From Flavobacterium cutihirudinis (lineage in GTDB: Bacteria > Bacteroidota > Bacteroidia > Flavobacteriales > Flavobacteriaceae): a stretch of 64,000 nucleotides of DNA. Positions 16,819-25,490 of the stretch are shown here, piece after piece. The stretch covers positions 124,001 to 188,000 of the forward strand of contig NZ_QRDQ01000012.1 in assembly GCF_003385895.1 (NCBI RefSeq). The letters are read 5' to 3'. Made by a program: the position numbers and the translations under genes. Numbering within the stretch: the stretch's first letter is position 1; the number at the start of each line of letters is the position of its first letter. The notes beneath the pieces are model-generated. The model was not told where the DNA came from. It was given only the letters and a program-made list of their open reading frames with translations, and searched no databases.

Positions 16819-18251
16819 TAAAACTGAAAATATATAAATTCTTTATAGTCGGAATAAGTTCCAAAAGCAATTATCGTTAAAATTGCCAAAGCAACTCTTA
16901 TGCTACTCATTTTGCCGGAAAGCGGTTCTATTTTGTTACGGTTATTCCATTCAACCAAAACAAATAGGCCTATCATGACTAACAATTCATAACTATAGCG
17001 TTCATTATCTAAATATTGGAAACCAAAATCTCTATTAGTAACTATTCGTTTTAAATATGAAACTGCATCCGTAATTGTTTTTGCTCTAAAGAAAACCCAG
17101 GCAACACAAGTAATCGAAAAAGTAAAAATTATACTCCATAGCACTTTCACAGAATCGAGATTAAACTTTAGCTGAATTGCATCCATATTATTTCGGTTGC
17201 TATTGGATAAAAGTAATGGAAGAAAATAAATCGCATTCAAAAATCCCCAAGCGAGATAAGTCCAATTGGCTCCATGCCAAAATCCGCTGACTACGAAAAT
17301 TATAAATGTATTTCTGATTTTCATCCAAAGTCCACCTTTGCTTCCACCTAACGGAATATACAAATAATCCCGAAACCAGGAAGAAAGTGAAATGTGCCAA
17401 CGACGCCAGAATTCAGCTATGTCTCTTGAAAAATAAGGGTAATTGAAATTTCGTAATAACTCCAAACCAAACAATTTTGAAACTCCTAAAGCAATATCTG
17501 AGTATCCCGAAAAATCGCCATAAATTTGAAACGCAAAATAAATAGCTCCCAGAATTAATGAGAAAGAGTTCATTGTCTCATAATGATCGAAAATAGCATT
17601 GGCATAAGTTGCACAGGTGTCTGCAATTACTACTTTCTTCACCAATCCCCAAATTATTTGATAAACACCTTCTTTTGCTGTTTGAAAATCAAATTCTCTT
17701 TTAACCTTTAATTCTGGCAATAAATGTGTTGCTCTTTCTATTGGTCCGGCAACCAAAAGGGGAAAATAACTCACGAAAAGTGAATAATCTATAAAGTTAT
17801 ATTCAGCTTTTATTCTCTTAAAATAAATATCAATTACGTAGGATAATCCGTGAAAAGTATAGAATGAAATTCCGACCGGCAGAATTACATTTAATAAAAT
17901 CGGACTAGCATTGATTCCGACTGAATTTAGTAATTCTGCAAAAGAAGCAGCAAAGAAATTATAGTATTTGAATACTCCTAAAAAACCTAAATTGACGGTA
18001 ATACTAAGCCAAAACCAAAATTTTCTACTTTTTTCAGATTTCCCTTTTTCAATTTGAATTCCGGTATAATAATCTAAGAAGGTAGAGAAAACGAGCAAGA
18101 ATAAAAACCTCCAGTCCCAACAAGAATAGAAATAATAACTGGCAACAATTAGTAGTGCATTTTGTGCGCTTTTAGTTTTATTAAAAACAAACCAATACAG
18201 AAAAAAGACTATCGGTAAAAAAATAGCAAAAGCTATAGAGTTAAAAAACAT
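16818..18251 (-). CDS. MBOAT family O-acyltransferase (AlgI/DltB-like)
   Basis: A 477-residue membrane-bound O-acyltransferase with about ten or more membrane segments. The diagnostic block is present: FWRRWHISLSSWFRDYLYIP, then a glycine-rich GGSKGG stretch, then VSGFWHGANWTYLAWG with the invariant catalytic histidine. AlgI-type proteins move an acetyl group across the membrane to a periplasmic partner. The partner here is probably the SGNH-like protein encoded immediately downstream. The gene begins a new block after a 190-base gap, so it may have its own promoter. It is typical length for AlgI. Confidence 0.92.
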   Translation of the reverse strand: MFFNSIAFAIFLPIVFFLYWFVFNKTKSAQNALLIVASYYFYSCWDWRFLFLLVFSTFLDYYTGIQIEKGKSEKSRKFWFWLSITVNLGFLGVFKYYNFFAASFAELLNSVGINASPILLNVILPVGISFYTFHGLSYVIDIYFKRIKAEYNFIDYSLFVSYFPLLVAGPIERATHLLPELKVKREFDFQTAKEGVYQIIWGLVKKVVIADTCATYANAIFDHYETMNSFSLILGAIYFAFQIYGDFSGYSDIALGVSKLFGLELLRNFNYPYFSRDIAEFWRRWHISLSSWFRDYLYIPLGGSKGGLWMKIRNTFIIFVVSGFWHGANWTYLAWGFLNAIYFLPLLLSNSNRNNMDAIQLKFNLDSVKVLWSIIFTFSITCVAWVFFRAKTITDAVSYLKRIVTNRDFGFQYLDNERYSYELLVMIGLFVLVEWNNRNKIEPLSGKMSSIRVALAILTIIAFGTYSDYKEFIYFQF

Positions 18252-18441
18252 ATGGTATTTTAATGGTTTGCATTTTATTATGAAGGCACAAAGAAAAGAA
18301 TATTTTTTTTTAGAAATGAAAACTTAAATTCTTTTCTAAAATTATTTATAATGACTCATTTCAGAAACCATTGTAGTTTAAAAATCTTCTACTAAATAGC
18401 TATTATCTACTTTCAAATTATTTGGAAAAATTCATAAATCA

Positions 18442-19401
18442 TCATAAAACTATCCATTTCTGTAAAAATTTTTCAACAATAAATTCTTCGGTCATTTCCA
18501 TGGACTCTTTTGTTGCACCGGCAATATGAGGTGTAATAATTATATTAAAGTTTTGTTTTGACAATTCAACTAATGGATTTGATAAAATACTTTCGGCATA
18601 AAGCTCGTTCTCTAAAACATCTGTTGCAACACCTTTAATTTGCCCACATTTAATCAATCTTGCGACCTCATCTTCATCCCAGATCCCTCCTCGTGATGTA
18701 TTAATTAATACTGCTTCTTTATTGATATAGGACAATAAATTTTTATTGACAATTTTTTTATTTTCTAATGAAAATGGAATATGCAAACTGATTATATCTG
18801 CCCAGTCGAACATTTCTTCTGGAGCATAGAATTTAACAAATTGAGAATCAATATCTTTCACATCAAAAAAGCCAACTTCCATATCAAAGGCTTTAGCAAA
18901 ATTAGCGACTTGAGTTCCCACGCGACCAAATCCTAGAATCCCTATTTTTTTTCCTTTTAAATTTGTATTAATGTATAAATTTCTATCCCATCCTCCATTT
19001 TTAACATGATCGTAGGCACTTGGAATTCTCTTTAGCAAAGCAATTAATAATCCCCATGTATGCTCTGCGGTAGATGGTATACTTTTTAAAAAACCAACTT
19101 CCCCTTTAAGAGATATAACCTCTCCTCCAACACTTTCAAAATAATTTGTATCAATATGATCCAGACCAGTTGTAGCCGTTAGTATGAACTTTAAATTTGT
19201 TGCTTTACTAATAATTTCTTTATCAATTACAAATCCCAGCCTTACAAAAATTATATCAGCATCAGCAATTTCTAGTTTTAGCTCTTCCCGATTTTCAATT
19301 CTTCCTATTTTTACCTGAAAGAATTCATTCAAAATAGTTAATGCCTTAACACTAAAATTATCTGATTCAGTAATTAGTAGTTTCTTTTTTCCAATCGTCA
19401 T
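18442..19401 (-). CDS. D-isomer-specific 2-hydroxyacid dehydrogenase family protein
   Basis: This 319-residue NAD(P)-dependent oxidoreductase belongs to the phosphoglycerate dehydrogenase-like family. The NAD site GKKIGILGFGRVGTQ (GxGxxG), the catalytic arginine in INTSRGGIWDE, the glutamate in DVLENELYAE and the histidine in TPHIAGAT are all visible. Its start overlaps the NeuA-like gene by 35 bases and it ends the nonulosonic acid block, before a 190-base gap. The neighbourhood suggests a reduction or oxidation of a sugar-acid intermediate, or a role in supplying a three-carbon precursor such as phosphoenolpyruvate. The substrate is an inference and is not shown by the sequence. Confidence 0.82.
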   Translation of the reverse strand: MTIGKKKLLITESDNFSVKALTILNEFFQVKIGRIENREELKLEIADADIIFVRLGFVIDKEIISKATNLKFILTATTGLDHIDTNYFESVGGEVISLKGEVGFLKSIPSTAEHTWGLLIALLKRIPSAYDHVKNGGWDRNLYINTNLKGKKIGILGFGRVGTQVANFAKAFDMEVGFFDVKDIDSQFVKFYAPEEMFDWADIISLHIPFSLENKKIVNKNLLSYINKEAVLINTSRGGIWDEDEVARLIKCGQIKGVATDVLENELYAESILSNPLVELSKQNFNIIITPHIAGATKESMEMTEEFIVEKFLQKWIVL

Positions 19402-20065
19402 ATAAAAGTGTTGCTAATTTAAAATCTCTAAAAGTATCAATATTGACTAACCAATCAGGATTCATTATATAAGCCATTTTTTTTTGAACCATAAATGTTT
19501 TTTGGTCTAAAAATGCATTAACTCGAACCGCATAAAAACAGCCATTTCTATAATACACCGGCTCAATATCCTGTCTTCTCAAAGCTTCCCCTGTTTGAAA
19601 TAATGGGATTAATTCAACATCATTAATCAACTTATACATTCTTGCCGGATGAATATCATTCATTGGCACGACACTTATAACACCATCTTTATCATTTTTA
19701 TCAGCTAATAATTTGATAATGTTATCAAGGTCTTTATAAGTACGCAGTGGAGAAGTTGGTTGAAGAAGTACTATAACATCAAAATTTTCAGTACTTTCCT
19801 TTATTATATGCAAAACCGTGTCTACAACATTACTTTTATCATCAGCTAAATGAGCAGGTCTTTTTAAAACTTCAACATTGTGTCCAATTGCAACGTTTGC
19901 AATATTGCTATCATCAGTAGACACAACAGTTTTAGTTACAAGCGCAGATTGCAAAGCACACTCAATTGCATGCACCAGTAAAGGTTTACCTCCCAAATCC
20001 TTGATATTCTTTCCTGGTACACCTTTAGAACCACCACGAGCTGGAATTATAGCCAATACTTTCAT
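19367..20065 (-). CDS. neuA: CMP-nonulosonic acid synthetase (NeuA-like cytidylyltransferase)
   Basis: This cytoplasmic enzyme activates a sialic-acid-like nine-carbon sugar with CTP. At 232 residues it matches the single-domain NeuA/PseF/LegF type. The nucleotide-binding start is MKVLAIIPARGGSKGVPGKN, and the expected VVSTDD and LLQPTSPLR motifs follow. It sits directly downstream of neuC (the stop-start gap is one base) and overlaps the dehydrogenase gene. Whether the substrate is Neu5Ac, legionaminic acid or pseudaminic acid cannot be fixed from this gene alone. The NeuC-type partner argues against pseudaminic acid. Confidence 0.9.
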   Translation of the reverse strand: MKVLAIIPARGGSKGVPGKNIKDLGGKPLLVHAIECALQSALVTKTVVSTDDSNIANVAIGHNVEVLKRPAHLADDKSNVVDTVLHIIKESTENFDVIVLLQPTSPLRTYKDLDNIIKLLADKNDKDGVISVVPMNDIHPARMYKLINDVELIPLFQTGEALRRQDIEPVYYRNGCFYAVRVNAFLDQKTFMVQKKMAYIMNPDWLVNIDTFRDFKLATLLYDDWKKETTNY

Positions 20066-21223
20066 CTAATAATTTATTGTTTTATGAAATTGTAAAGGCA
20101 CTTCTGCTAATAATTTAGCTATTTTTACACCTGCTTTTCCATCTCCATATATAGGAGATGAAATACTTTGCCCTTTTTGGATCATTGTTTTAATTGCGTT
20201 TCCAATTTCTTTTTCAGAATAATCCACGTCTACACTATTTCCTCCACGTTCTCTTCTATTTTGACGCGAACCAATATTAACAACCGGAACACCAAGAAAA
20301 GCACATTCTCGTATTCCAACACTTGAATTTCCGATTAGGCAATCACTATGTTTCAATAATTGTAAAAAATCCTTCCCTTCCATATTTTTAAAAAAATGGA
20401 CATTCGGTAATTGATGTTGTTCTCTAAAAGCACGAATTCCCGTAGAAGTTCCATCTGCTCCAGCATCGACATTTGGCCAAAACCAAAGTGTAGGCTTATT
20501 TAATTTATAAATCGCTTCAAGCGTAACTTCTATATGTTTTCTTGAATCCTTATATTCAGTAGTAACCGGATGTTGCATAACAACCACATAGCCATTATTT
20601 AAATCGGGTTTTGCTCCTACACCACCATATTTTTCATAGGGATCAAAAGAAAGCGTTTTGTTATTAATTATTTCTGAGGCTAAATCAATTGACGGACATC
20701 CGGTATTAAAAACCATTTTAGATTCTTCGCCCAACTTTATAACTCTCTCTTTGGCACTTTCAGAAGCTACGAAATGGTAATCTGCTAATTTCGTAATTGC
20801 ATGACGTACTTTCTCATCAATATTACCAGTCACCTCACCTCCTTGAATATGAGCCAAAGGTATGTTCATATAAGAAGCAGCAATTGCAGTAGCCATTGTT
20901 TCGAATCGATCTGCCACGGTTACAACAATGTCTGGTTTTAAATTATCAAAAACGGTAGACAATTCCAAAATACCAATTCCGGTAGTTTTTGCTGCTGCAG
21001 TTAGATTTTCACCTTCCAGTACATTAAATACTTTTGCGGCAATAGCAAAACCATCTTTTTCGATGTAATTTACAGCAGAACCGTATCGATCTAATAGTGC
21101 TGAAGCAGCAATAATTAACTGCAATTCCAGATTTGGATGTTTCTGAATTGCTGTTAGTACTGTTTTTACACGACTATAAGAAGGACGCGCTGTAATGACT
21201 ACAGCTATTTTTCGTTTTTGCAT
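20066..21223 (-). CDS. neuC: UDP-N-acetylglucosamine 2-epimerase (hydrolysing), NeuC/LegG-like
   Basis: The predicted reaction is hydrolysis with C2 inversion of UDP-GlcNAc (or UDP-2,4-diacetamido-2,4,6-trideoxyglucose in the legionaminic route) to the ManNAc-type sugar used by NeuB. The N-terminus KIAVVITARPSYSRVKTVL, with the variant RPSYSRVK loop, is the hallmark of the hydrolysing NeuC branch, in contrast to WecB. Further conserved phrases are HIQGGEVTGNIDE and LIGNSSVGIRE. The length (385 residues) is normal. It lies between neuB and neuA, completing a three-gene nonulosonic acid pathway. Confidence 0.9.
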   Translation of the reverse strand: MQKRKIAVVITARPSYSRVKTVLTAIQKHPNLELQLIIAASALLDRYGSAVNYIEKDGFAIAAKVFNVLEGENLTAAAKTTGIGILELSTVFDNLKPDIVVTVADRFETMATAIAASYMNIPLAHIQGGEVTGNIDEKVRHAITKLADYHFVASESAKERVIKLGEESKMVFNTGCPSIDLASEIINNKTLSFDPYEKYGGVGAKPDLNNGYVVVMQHPVTTEYKDSRKHIEVTLEAIYKLNKPTLWFWPNVDAGADGTSTGIRAFREQHQLPNVHFFKNMEGKDFLQLLKHSDCLIGNSSVGIRECAFLGVPVVNIGSRQNRRERGGNSVDVDYSEKEIGNAIKTMIQKGQSISSPIYGDGKAGVKIAKLLAEVPLQFHKTINY

Positions 21224-21284
21224 TTTAATTATGTAATACTTGGGCTAAATGTAGATAAAAAGAGAACAATAAAACAACCTAATT

Positions 21285-22334
21285 TTATAACAAATCGGTT
21301 TCATTTAAAAAATCCCATTTCTTTACGTCCTTATTTAAAGTTTTTCCAATTATATTCTGAAACTGAGAAGCATCTATTCCAAAGCCTTTTGGCTTTTTAG
21401 ATTCTAAATCATCAAAAGTCAGAACGTGATTTTTGGCTAAATCCTTATTTACAGCAAGTGACTTTTCGAAAATTTGCTTTAATTCAGAAAAGGCCGTATT
21501 TTCATTTTTATTTATTGGATTTATTAAAGCTTGATTTATATTTCTAACAGCTGTTACTAAATCCTTTGTTTCTGCTATAGTCAAAGAAGATTTTGAATCA
21601 GGCCCAAAAATCTGCCTATCAAAAACAACATGAAATTCTAAAATAGAAGCTCCTAAAGCTGTTGCTGCAATACAGGTTTCTGTTTTCGCCGAATGGTCTG
21701 AGAAACCAATTGGGACATTGTAACGATTCTTCAATTCCTGAATTATGTTCAGACCGTATTGATTCGGCTGAGTTGGATATGCAGTTGTACATTGTAAAAT
21801 AGAAAAATCAACATTTCTTTCCTTTAAAAATAAAACCGTTTTTTCCAATTCTTTATAAGAACTCATCCCTGAAGACAAAATTACAGGTTTACCTGTCCGC
21901 GCTATTTTCTCTAAAATTAAAAAATTGTTCACTTCACCAGAACCTATTTTATATGAATTTACACCAATTTCCTCCAGCCAATCAACAGCTAAATTGCTAA
22001 AAGGTGAACACATAAATTCTAATCCTAAATTATCGCAATGCAGTTTAATGTCTTTCCATTGTTCCAAGGAAAATCCCATTCGTTTCCAGTAATCAAACCT
22101 TAATTTATCTTCTAATGAAAATTTCACTCTAAAAGGCTCATGTTCACTACTTTCAGCTTCAGCAATATGCATTTGAAATTTTACTGCATCAACTCCTGTT
22201 TGTGCAATAGCATCTATATATGAATGTAAAATCCCCAGACTGCCTTCATGCGCCTGACCAATCTCCGCGATAACAAAGGGTGGAAAACCTTGTCCGATTT
22301 TGTGTCCAGCAATTTCTATATAAGGATATTTCAT
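21285..22334 (-). CDS. neuB: N-acetylneuraminate/nonulosonate synthase (NeuB-like)
   Basis: NeuB enzymes condense a ManNAc-type sugar with phosphoenolpyruvate to form the nine-carbon acid. The 349-residue protein has the TIM-barrel part (about 1-285) with VIAEIGQAHEG, VDAVKFQMHIAEAES, SSGMSSYKELE and IGFSDHS. It then has an SAF/antifreeze-like domain with LTFDDLESKKPKGFGID that closes over the active site. Members making Neu5Ac and legionaminic acid are close, so the product remains open. It follows the acyltransferase-3 gene by five bases and precedes neuC by 61 bases, in the order neuB-neuC-neuA. Confidence 0.9.
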   Translation of the reverse strand: MKYPYIEIAGHKIGQGFPPFVIAEIGQAHEGSLGILHSYIDAIAQTGVDAVKFQMHIAEAESSEHEPFRVKFSLEDKLRFDYWKRMGFSLEQWKDIKLHCDNLGLEFMCSPFSNLAVDWLEEIGVNSYKIGSGEVNNFLILEKIARTGKPVILSSGMSSYKELEKTVLFLKERNVDFSILQCTTAYPTQPNQYGLNIIQELKNRYNVPIGFSDHSAKTETCIAATALGASILEFHVVFDRQIFGPDSKSSLTIAETKDLVTAVRNINQALINPINKNENTAFSELKQIFEKSLAVNKDLAKNHVLTFDDLESKKPKGFGIDASQFQNIIGKTLNKDVKKWDFLNETDLL

Positions 22335-22339
22335 TTATA

Positions 22340-23434
22340 TTAAAATTTATACTTTTCTTTTTTTAATAAGAAAGGTTTTTCAAAAAATTTATATGATAAA
22401 TGGGAGACCAAAACTGTTCCCAGAAATGTAAAGATATAGAGAAGAGAATTCGAGAAGAAATTCCATTTTATAAAACAGTTTATAAAAAAAACAATAACTA
22501 TTTGATGGTACATATACAATCCATATGAAATCTCACCCATTTTAAAAAAGAATTTATGTTCTAAAAGTCTTGCAATATTTTTATTATGAACCAAGTTCAA
22601 TATAATTAATATAAAAAAGACAGCATTTATAGAACTTCTAAAATAGACTATATAAGAACTAAAAATTTGACTAATGATCAAAAGAAATATACTCAAATAA
22701 AATGTGGAGTTATTTATTACAAAATCTACTAATTTATTTTTAGTAAATAAAAGATAAGCCCCTAATGCCCCAAAAGTTAAAGAATCTAATTGAACTTTTG
22801 CAATGTATCCCCTGATCAATTTAATATACAAAATATCGTCAAAAAATGCATTATGCATAACTAGTAATATTATATTATAACTTAAAATTATCCCCAAAAA
22901 ATATTGCATTAATTGCTCCTTTTTATTAATCAGTAAGGGCCAAATAAGGTAAAATTGCTCTTCGGTACCTATTGACCATGTTTGTGTCGCAAAAGGAATA
23001 CGCTTTATTATAATTAGTATATTTGGCATAAAAAACACCAGTAAAACAAGAACTCTCACAAATTGCGCGTTACTTGTATATTCAAGTTTTGAGTTTGGGA
23101 TATTAAACATTTCAAAATGCGGCAAGACAAACAAAGAAACTACTACAATCAAGAAATAAAGTGGCCAAATTCTTAAAATTCTACGAAAATAAAAGAATTT
23201 GAAATTAATTTTTTCGCGATCTTTTTTTTCCTGCAATAATAAAAAAGTAATTAAAAATCCACTTAAAACAAAAAACAACGATACACCTTGTTCCCCTAAC
23301 CGTTTTATTGTTTGAAAACTATTGCTATAATCAAAGAAAGATTTATTTAATTCAATATGACTAATTATTACCATCAAAGCGGCAATAAACCTTACTCCAT
23401 TAAGATTTGGAAAATACCCCTTATCTTTTTCCAT
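22340..23434 (-). CDS. Acyltransferase-3 family membrane protein (OafA-like)
   Basis: A 364-residue polytopic protein with about ten membrane segments, typical of the acyltransferase-3 family that O-acetylates lipopolysaccharide, capsule or Nod factors. The N-terminal block NLNGVRFIAALMVIISHIEL supplies the R and H seen in nearly all members, and WSIGTEEQFYLIWPLL is a second conserved block. There is no C-terminal SGNH domain. Its position just upstream of neuB raises the possibility that it acetylates the nonulosonic acid residue, but it could act on any part of the glycan. A 195-base gap with a candidate promoter box precedes it. Confidence 0.88.
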   Translation of the reverse strand: MEKDKGYFPNLNGVRFIAALMVIISHIELNKSFFDYSNSFQTIKRLGEQGVSLFFVLSGFLITFLLLQEKKDREKINFKFFYFRRILRIWPLYFLIVVVSLFVLPHFEMFNIPNSKLEYTSNAQFVRVLVLLVFFMPNILIIIKRIPFATQTWSIGTEEQFYLIWPLLINKKEQLMQYFLGIILSYNIILLVMHNAFFDDILYIKLIRGYIAKVQLDSLTFGALGAYLLFTKNKLVDFVINNSTFYLSIFLLIISQIFSSYIVYFRSSINAVFFILIILNLVHNKNIARLLEHKFFFKMGEISYGLYMYHQIVIVFFINCFIKWNFFSNSLLYIFTFLGTVLVSHLSYKFFEKPFLLKKEKYKF

Positions 23435-23499
23435 TCATCTTAATTATATATAAATTCTGCATAATCTAGGTCTTCAAGAGTAACTGTGTCTATTTTGTG

Positions 23500-23507
23500 C
23501 AAAAATA
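23500..23507 (-). promoter_or_regulatory. Candidate -7 promoter box before the acyltransferase-neuBCA block
   Basis: The minus strand reads TATTTTTG (TAnnTTTG consensus) in the 195-base gap between the GT4 gene at 23630 and the acyltransferase gene. It lies 66 bases before that gene's start. No convincing -33 element was found, so it is a weak candidate. Nothing else was recognised in the gap. Confidence 0.3.
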
Positions 23508-23629
23508 TGATTTACTTCAAATAAATATCCTTTTTCTGAAATAATAACATCTTTCATTAAAGAAACTTTTGAAAAATAGTGCAACCTATTTACTCATGCA
23601 GGTTTTGCAAAAAATTATGCCTTAAAATT

Positions 23630-24748
23630 TTATTCATTCTTTGCAATAACTCTATGCTTCCATTTCTGAAAAACTTCCGAAAACCCTGAACACCAATCCT
23701 CTATATTTAAAATTTGATCTTCTGAATTCTGTACATTATACCCATTCTCTAATTTTAAAAATGATTCTTCAAAACTTCCAACCCACTCTTTAACAACATT
23801 AGGTTTATCCAAAAGAATCCCATTTGACGAATTATAGAACTCTGAAACTCCACCATTGTTCGCCGCTATAGTAAAGCAATTACAACAAATAGCTTGTGCC
23901 AGACTTAACCCAAATCCTTCTTTACACAAGGTAGAAAAAATATAAACATGAGCCAATTGATAAAATTTTATGGTTTGATCTGCGTCAACCTGTCCAAAGA
24001 AAACAACTCCTGGTATTTTCTCTTCTCTTTTTGCTCCCACAACAAGTAAAACAACCTTATCAAGAGATTTATTCCAGTCTTTCCAAGCATTTAAAATTAA
24101 ATCTAGACCCTTTTTATCTCTATCATAAGATAACCATAAGTACACCATTTTTCCAGACAATTCGAATTCTTTTAAGAGATGTTCTTTTTCTAGTTTTTCT
24201 AAGGGATAAAACTTATTTTTATCTATTGGGTTATTTAAAACCGTAACTTCCGGAATAAATTCTAAATATTTATTTTTGTTAAACAGATAAGCACTTTCTG
24301 TTAAAAAAATCATCTCATCGCATTTTTGCAAAAAAACACTATTCTCTTGATTATTAAAAAAATAAGAATAACCACAATTGTAAAAAATAATCGTAGTCTT
24401 TTCGTGTAAATTCAGTTTTTTTAAAAAATAAGTTAGCGCATTTTTTAATTTTACATTATCTACTATACAGATGATCAAATGATCATTCACATTTAATAAT
24501 TTTCTTAAGGCTTTAAAATAATAATAAAATCTATAATGCTTAAATAACTTTAAAAACACCTTGTTTCTTATTTGTCTTACTCTTAGAAATTCGGTTTTGG
24601 CTTCAATTTGCAGATCCGTCTTTTCACAAATAAAAAAATCAATACAATTTTTTTCACTTGTTAAAAAGTATTCTATTCTTTGCGTCCAGGATCCTTTCTT
24701 TCCAGAGGGAATAGGGTGTCCAGATACTATAACGTTAGCTATTTTCAT
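23630..24748 (-). CDS. GT4-like glycosyltransferase with altered EX7E motif
   Basis: A 372-residue GT-B enzyme. The donor domain begins KMVYLWLSYDRDKKGLDLIL, and the region that normally carries EX7E reads EGFGLSLAQA, with Gln in place of the second Glu. The first Glu, which contacts the donor sugar, is present, so the protein may still be active; some GT4 members tolerate this change. It starts 12 bases after the methyltransferase gene and is the last gene before a 195-base gap. Donor and acceptor are unknown. Confidence 0.78.
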   Translation of the reverse strand: MKIANVIVSGHPIPSGKKGSWTQRIEYFLTSEKNCIDFFICEKTDLQIEAKTEFLRVRQIRNKVFLKLFKHYRFYYYFKALRKLLNVNDHLIICIVDNVKLKNALTYFLKKLNLHEKTTIIFYNCGYSYFFNNQENSVFLQKCDEMIFLTESAYLFNKNKYLEFIPEVTVLNNPIDKNKFYPLEKLEKEHLLKEFELSGKMVYLWLSYDRDKKGLDLILNAWKDWNKSLDKVVLLVVGAKREEKIPGVVFFGQVDADQTIKFYQLAHVYIFSTLCKEGFGLSLAQAICCNCFTIAANNGGVSEFYNSSNGILLDKPNVVKEWVGSFEESFLKLENGYNVQNSEDQILNIEDWCSGFSEVFQKWKHRVIAKNE

Positions 24749-24760
24749 TTACTACCTTTT

Positions 24761-25480
24761 TTAATGACTCAACGGATTAGATGAAAACGCGTCTTCAGAA
24801 GTCAGTATTCCATAAACTCTACTTTTTAAAGAAATCATTTTAACTTTAAAGTTGGCGTTTTTCAAGCTATTGTACCATTCCTCTAAAATTTGACTCTCAT
24901 CAGGTCTCCTTACATCATCTAAAAAAATACTAAAATTAGAATCTATATGATTGATAATTGCATTGAGCGCAGGTTTTCTTGCAAATTTTCCCAAACCTCC
25001 ACTTGGTCCATCTACTATAACTAAATCAAATTTTTTATCCTTTATAATTTCAGAAACTTTATCATCATTATACCACAATGTAGTATAGTTAGAATTTGAT
25101 TTTAAAGGAGCGTAGCATAAATCTACAACATGTCTGCAATTATACATTTCTAATTGCTTATCAATAAAACCTAACCAAGATTCATTACTTTCAATAGAAC
25201 TAATTCTAATTGATAAATTATTTTCAGAAATATAACGAGCTAAAATGATTGTAGAAATTCCAGATCCAAACTCAATAATAGATTTTCTACTATTAATTTG
25301 AATTTCATTTATAATGTGCAATATCGTTCCGGGATTTAATGAAAATGTTGTAAAAGGTAAAATTGTTTCATGAGGAAACAATCGATGCAAAATTACATTT
25401 GCATTTACATCGTATACATTTCTCGCTACTTTATCAAAGTAGTGATTAAGACTGAATAGTTTTACAAGTTTTGAAATCAT
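24761..25480 (-). CDS. Class I SAM-dependent methyltransferase-like protein
   Basis: This 239-residue soluble protein has SIIEFGSGISTIILARYI, a methyltransferase motif I with the E-x-G-x-G loop. It later has FDLVIVDGPSGG, where an acidic loop and an IFLDDVRR strand follow in the usual order. Among known families it looks most like the small-molecule methyltransferases found in O-antigen clusters. It is placed between a GT2 and a GT4 gene with spacers of 10 and 12 bases. A sugar O-methyl decoration is the likely job. The acceptor cannot be named. Confidence 0.7.
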   Translation of the reverse strand: MISKLVKLFSLNHYFDKVARNVYDVNANVILHRLFPHETILPFTTFSLNPGTILHIINEIQINSRKSIIEFGSGISTIILARYISENNLSIRISSIESNESWLGFIDKQLEMYNCRHVVDLCYAPLKSNSNYTTLWYNDDKVSEIIKDKKFDLVIVDGPSGGLGKFARKPALNAIINHIDSNFSIFLDDVRRPDESQILEEWYNSLKNANFKVKMISLKSRVYGILTSEDAFSSNPLSH

Positions 25481-25490
25481 CTAAGTACTT

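Noticed and set aside
18252-18441. Promoter or small gene in the 190-base gap before the MBOAT gene
   Set aside because: No TAnnTTTG box or plausible small reading frame was found, although a promoter is likely here by context.
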